A DNA stretch of 5,170 nucleotides, taken from assembly GCA_900772775.1 (NCBI GenBank), contig CAAGRW010000105.1:1-5170 (forward strand). Reading direction: 5' to 3'. Positions 5,165-5,170 of this stretch are shown here, piece by piece. A model generated the notes under the pieces. The model was not told the origin of the DNA. It was given only the letters and a program-made list of their open reading frames with translations, and searched no databases. Each line of letters begins with the position of its first letter. Within the stretch, counting starts at the first letter, position 1. Made by a program: the position numbers and the translations under genes. The stretch is from Candidatus Rifleibacteriota bacterium (GTDB lineage Bacteria > Vulcanimicrobiota > Xenobia > Xenobiales > Xenobiaceae).

Positions 5165-5170
5165 AAGACC

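Overview
The window is a stretch of bacterial DNA, moderately AT-rich by eye, with an especially AT-rich patch at about 2390-2510. Nothing in it fixes the species. An MATE transporter next to the wreck of a DUF4143-type ATPase gene is common in host-associated anaerobes (Firmicutes, Bacteroidota and others). Probable TTG and GTG starts and Shine-Dalgarno-like sites fit a bacterium. I see no rRNA, tRNA, CRISPR array, insertion sequence or convincing terminator.

Layout: (1) 2-1282, the 3' part of a MATE-family multidrug efflux gene whose start lies off the left edge. (2) 1329-2048, a four-helix membrane protein of unknown function (paralog A). (3) 2045-2386 on the minus strand, a headless and internally deleted remnant of an AAA ATPase with a DUF4143 C-terminal domain. 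It converges on paralog A and the two stop codons overlap. (4) 2387-2655, an AT-rich non-coding stretch with two near-identical 13-nt direct repeats and TATAAT hexamers. (5) 2656-3585, paralog B, with a long acidic, tyrosine-rich, internally repeated tail. (6) 3586-3756, a gap with an open stretch in the frame of paralog B and a possible promoter. (7) 3757-4449, paralog C. (8) 4490-5164, a fourth four-helix protein with a charged coiled-coil-like middle loop, probably co-transcribed with C.

The main point of interest is that A, B and C, which look unrelated at first sight, are divergent tandem paralogs. They share four signatures at conserved spacing: a C-x-F-x-[IV]-x-x-F-[EN]-F signature where helix 1 ends and turns into helix 2; a K/R-x-x-LL-x-x-A-[EK]-x-x-[ED]-A signature in the middle loop; a [FY]-[RK]-[QK]-[VI]-L-x-E-x-A-[AS]-G signature just after helix 4; and, after tails that differ completely in sequence and length, the same last six residues, [YC]-D-x-[IV]-Q-[FY]-COOH. 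A conserved extreme C-terminus behind variable tails suggests a shared partner that reads the C-terminal peptide. The partner and the function are unknown; this is inference. The fourth protein has the same helix plan but lacks the signatures and the terminal motif.
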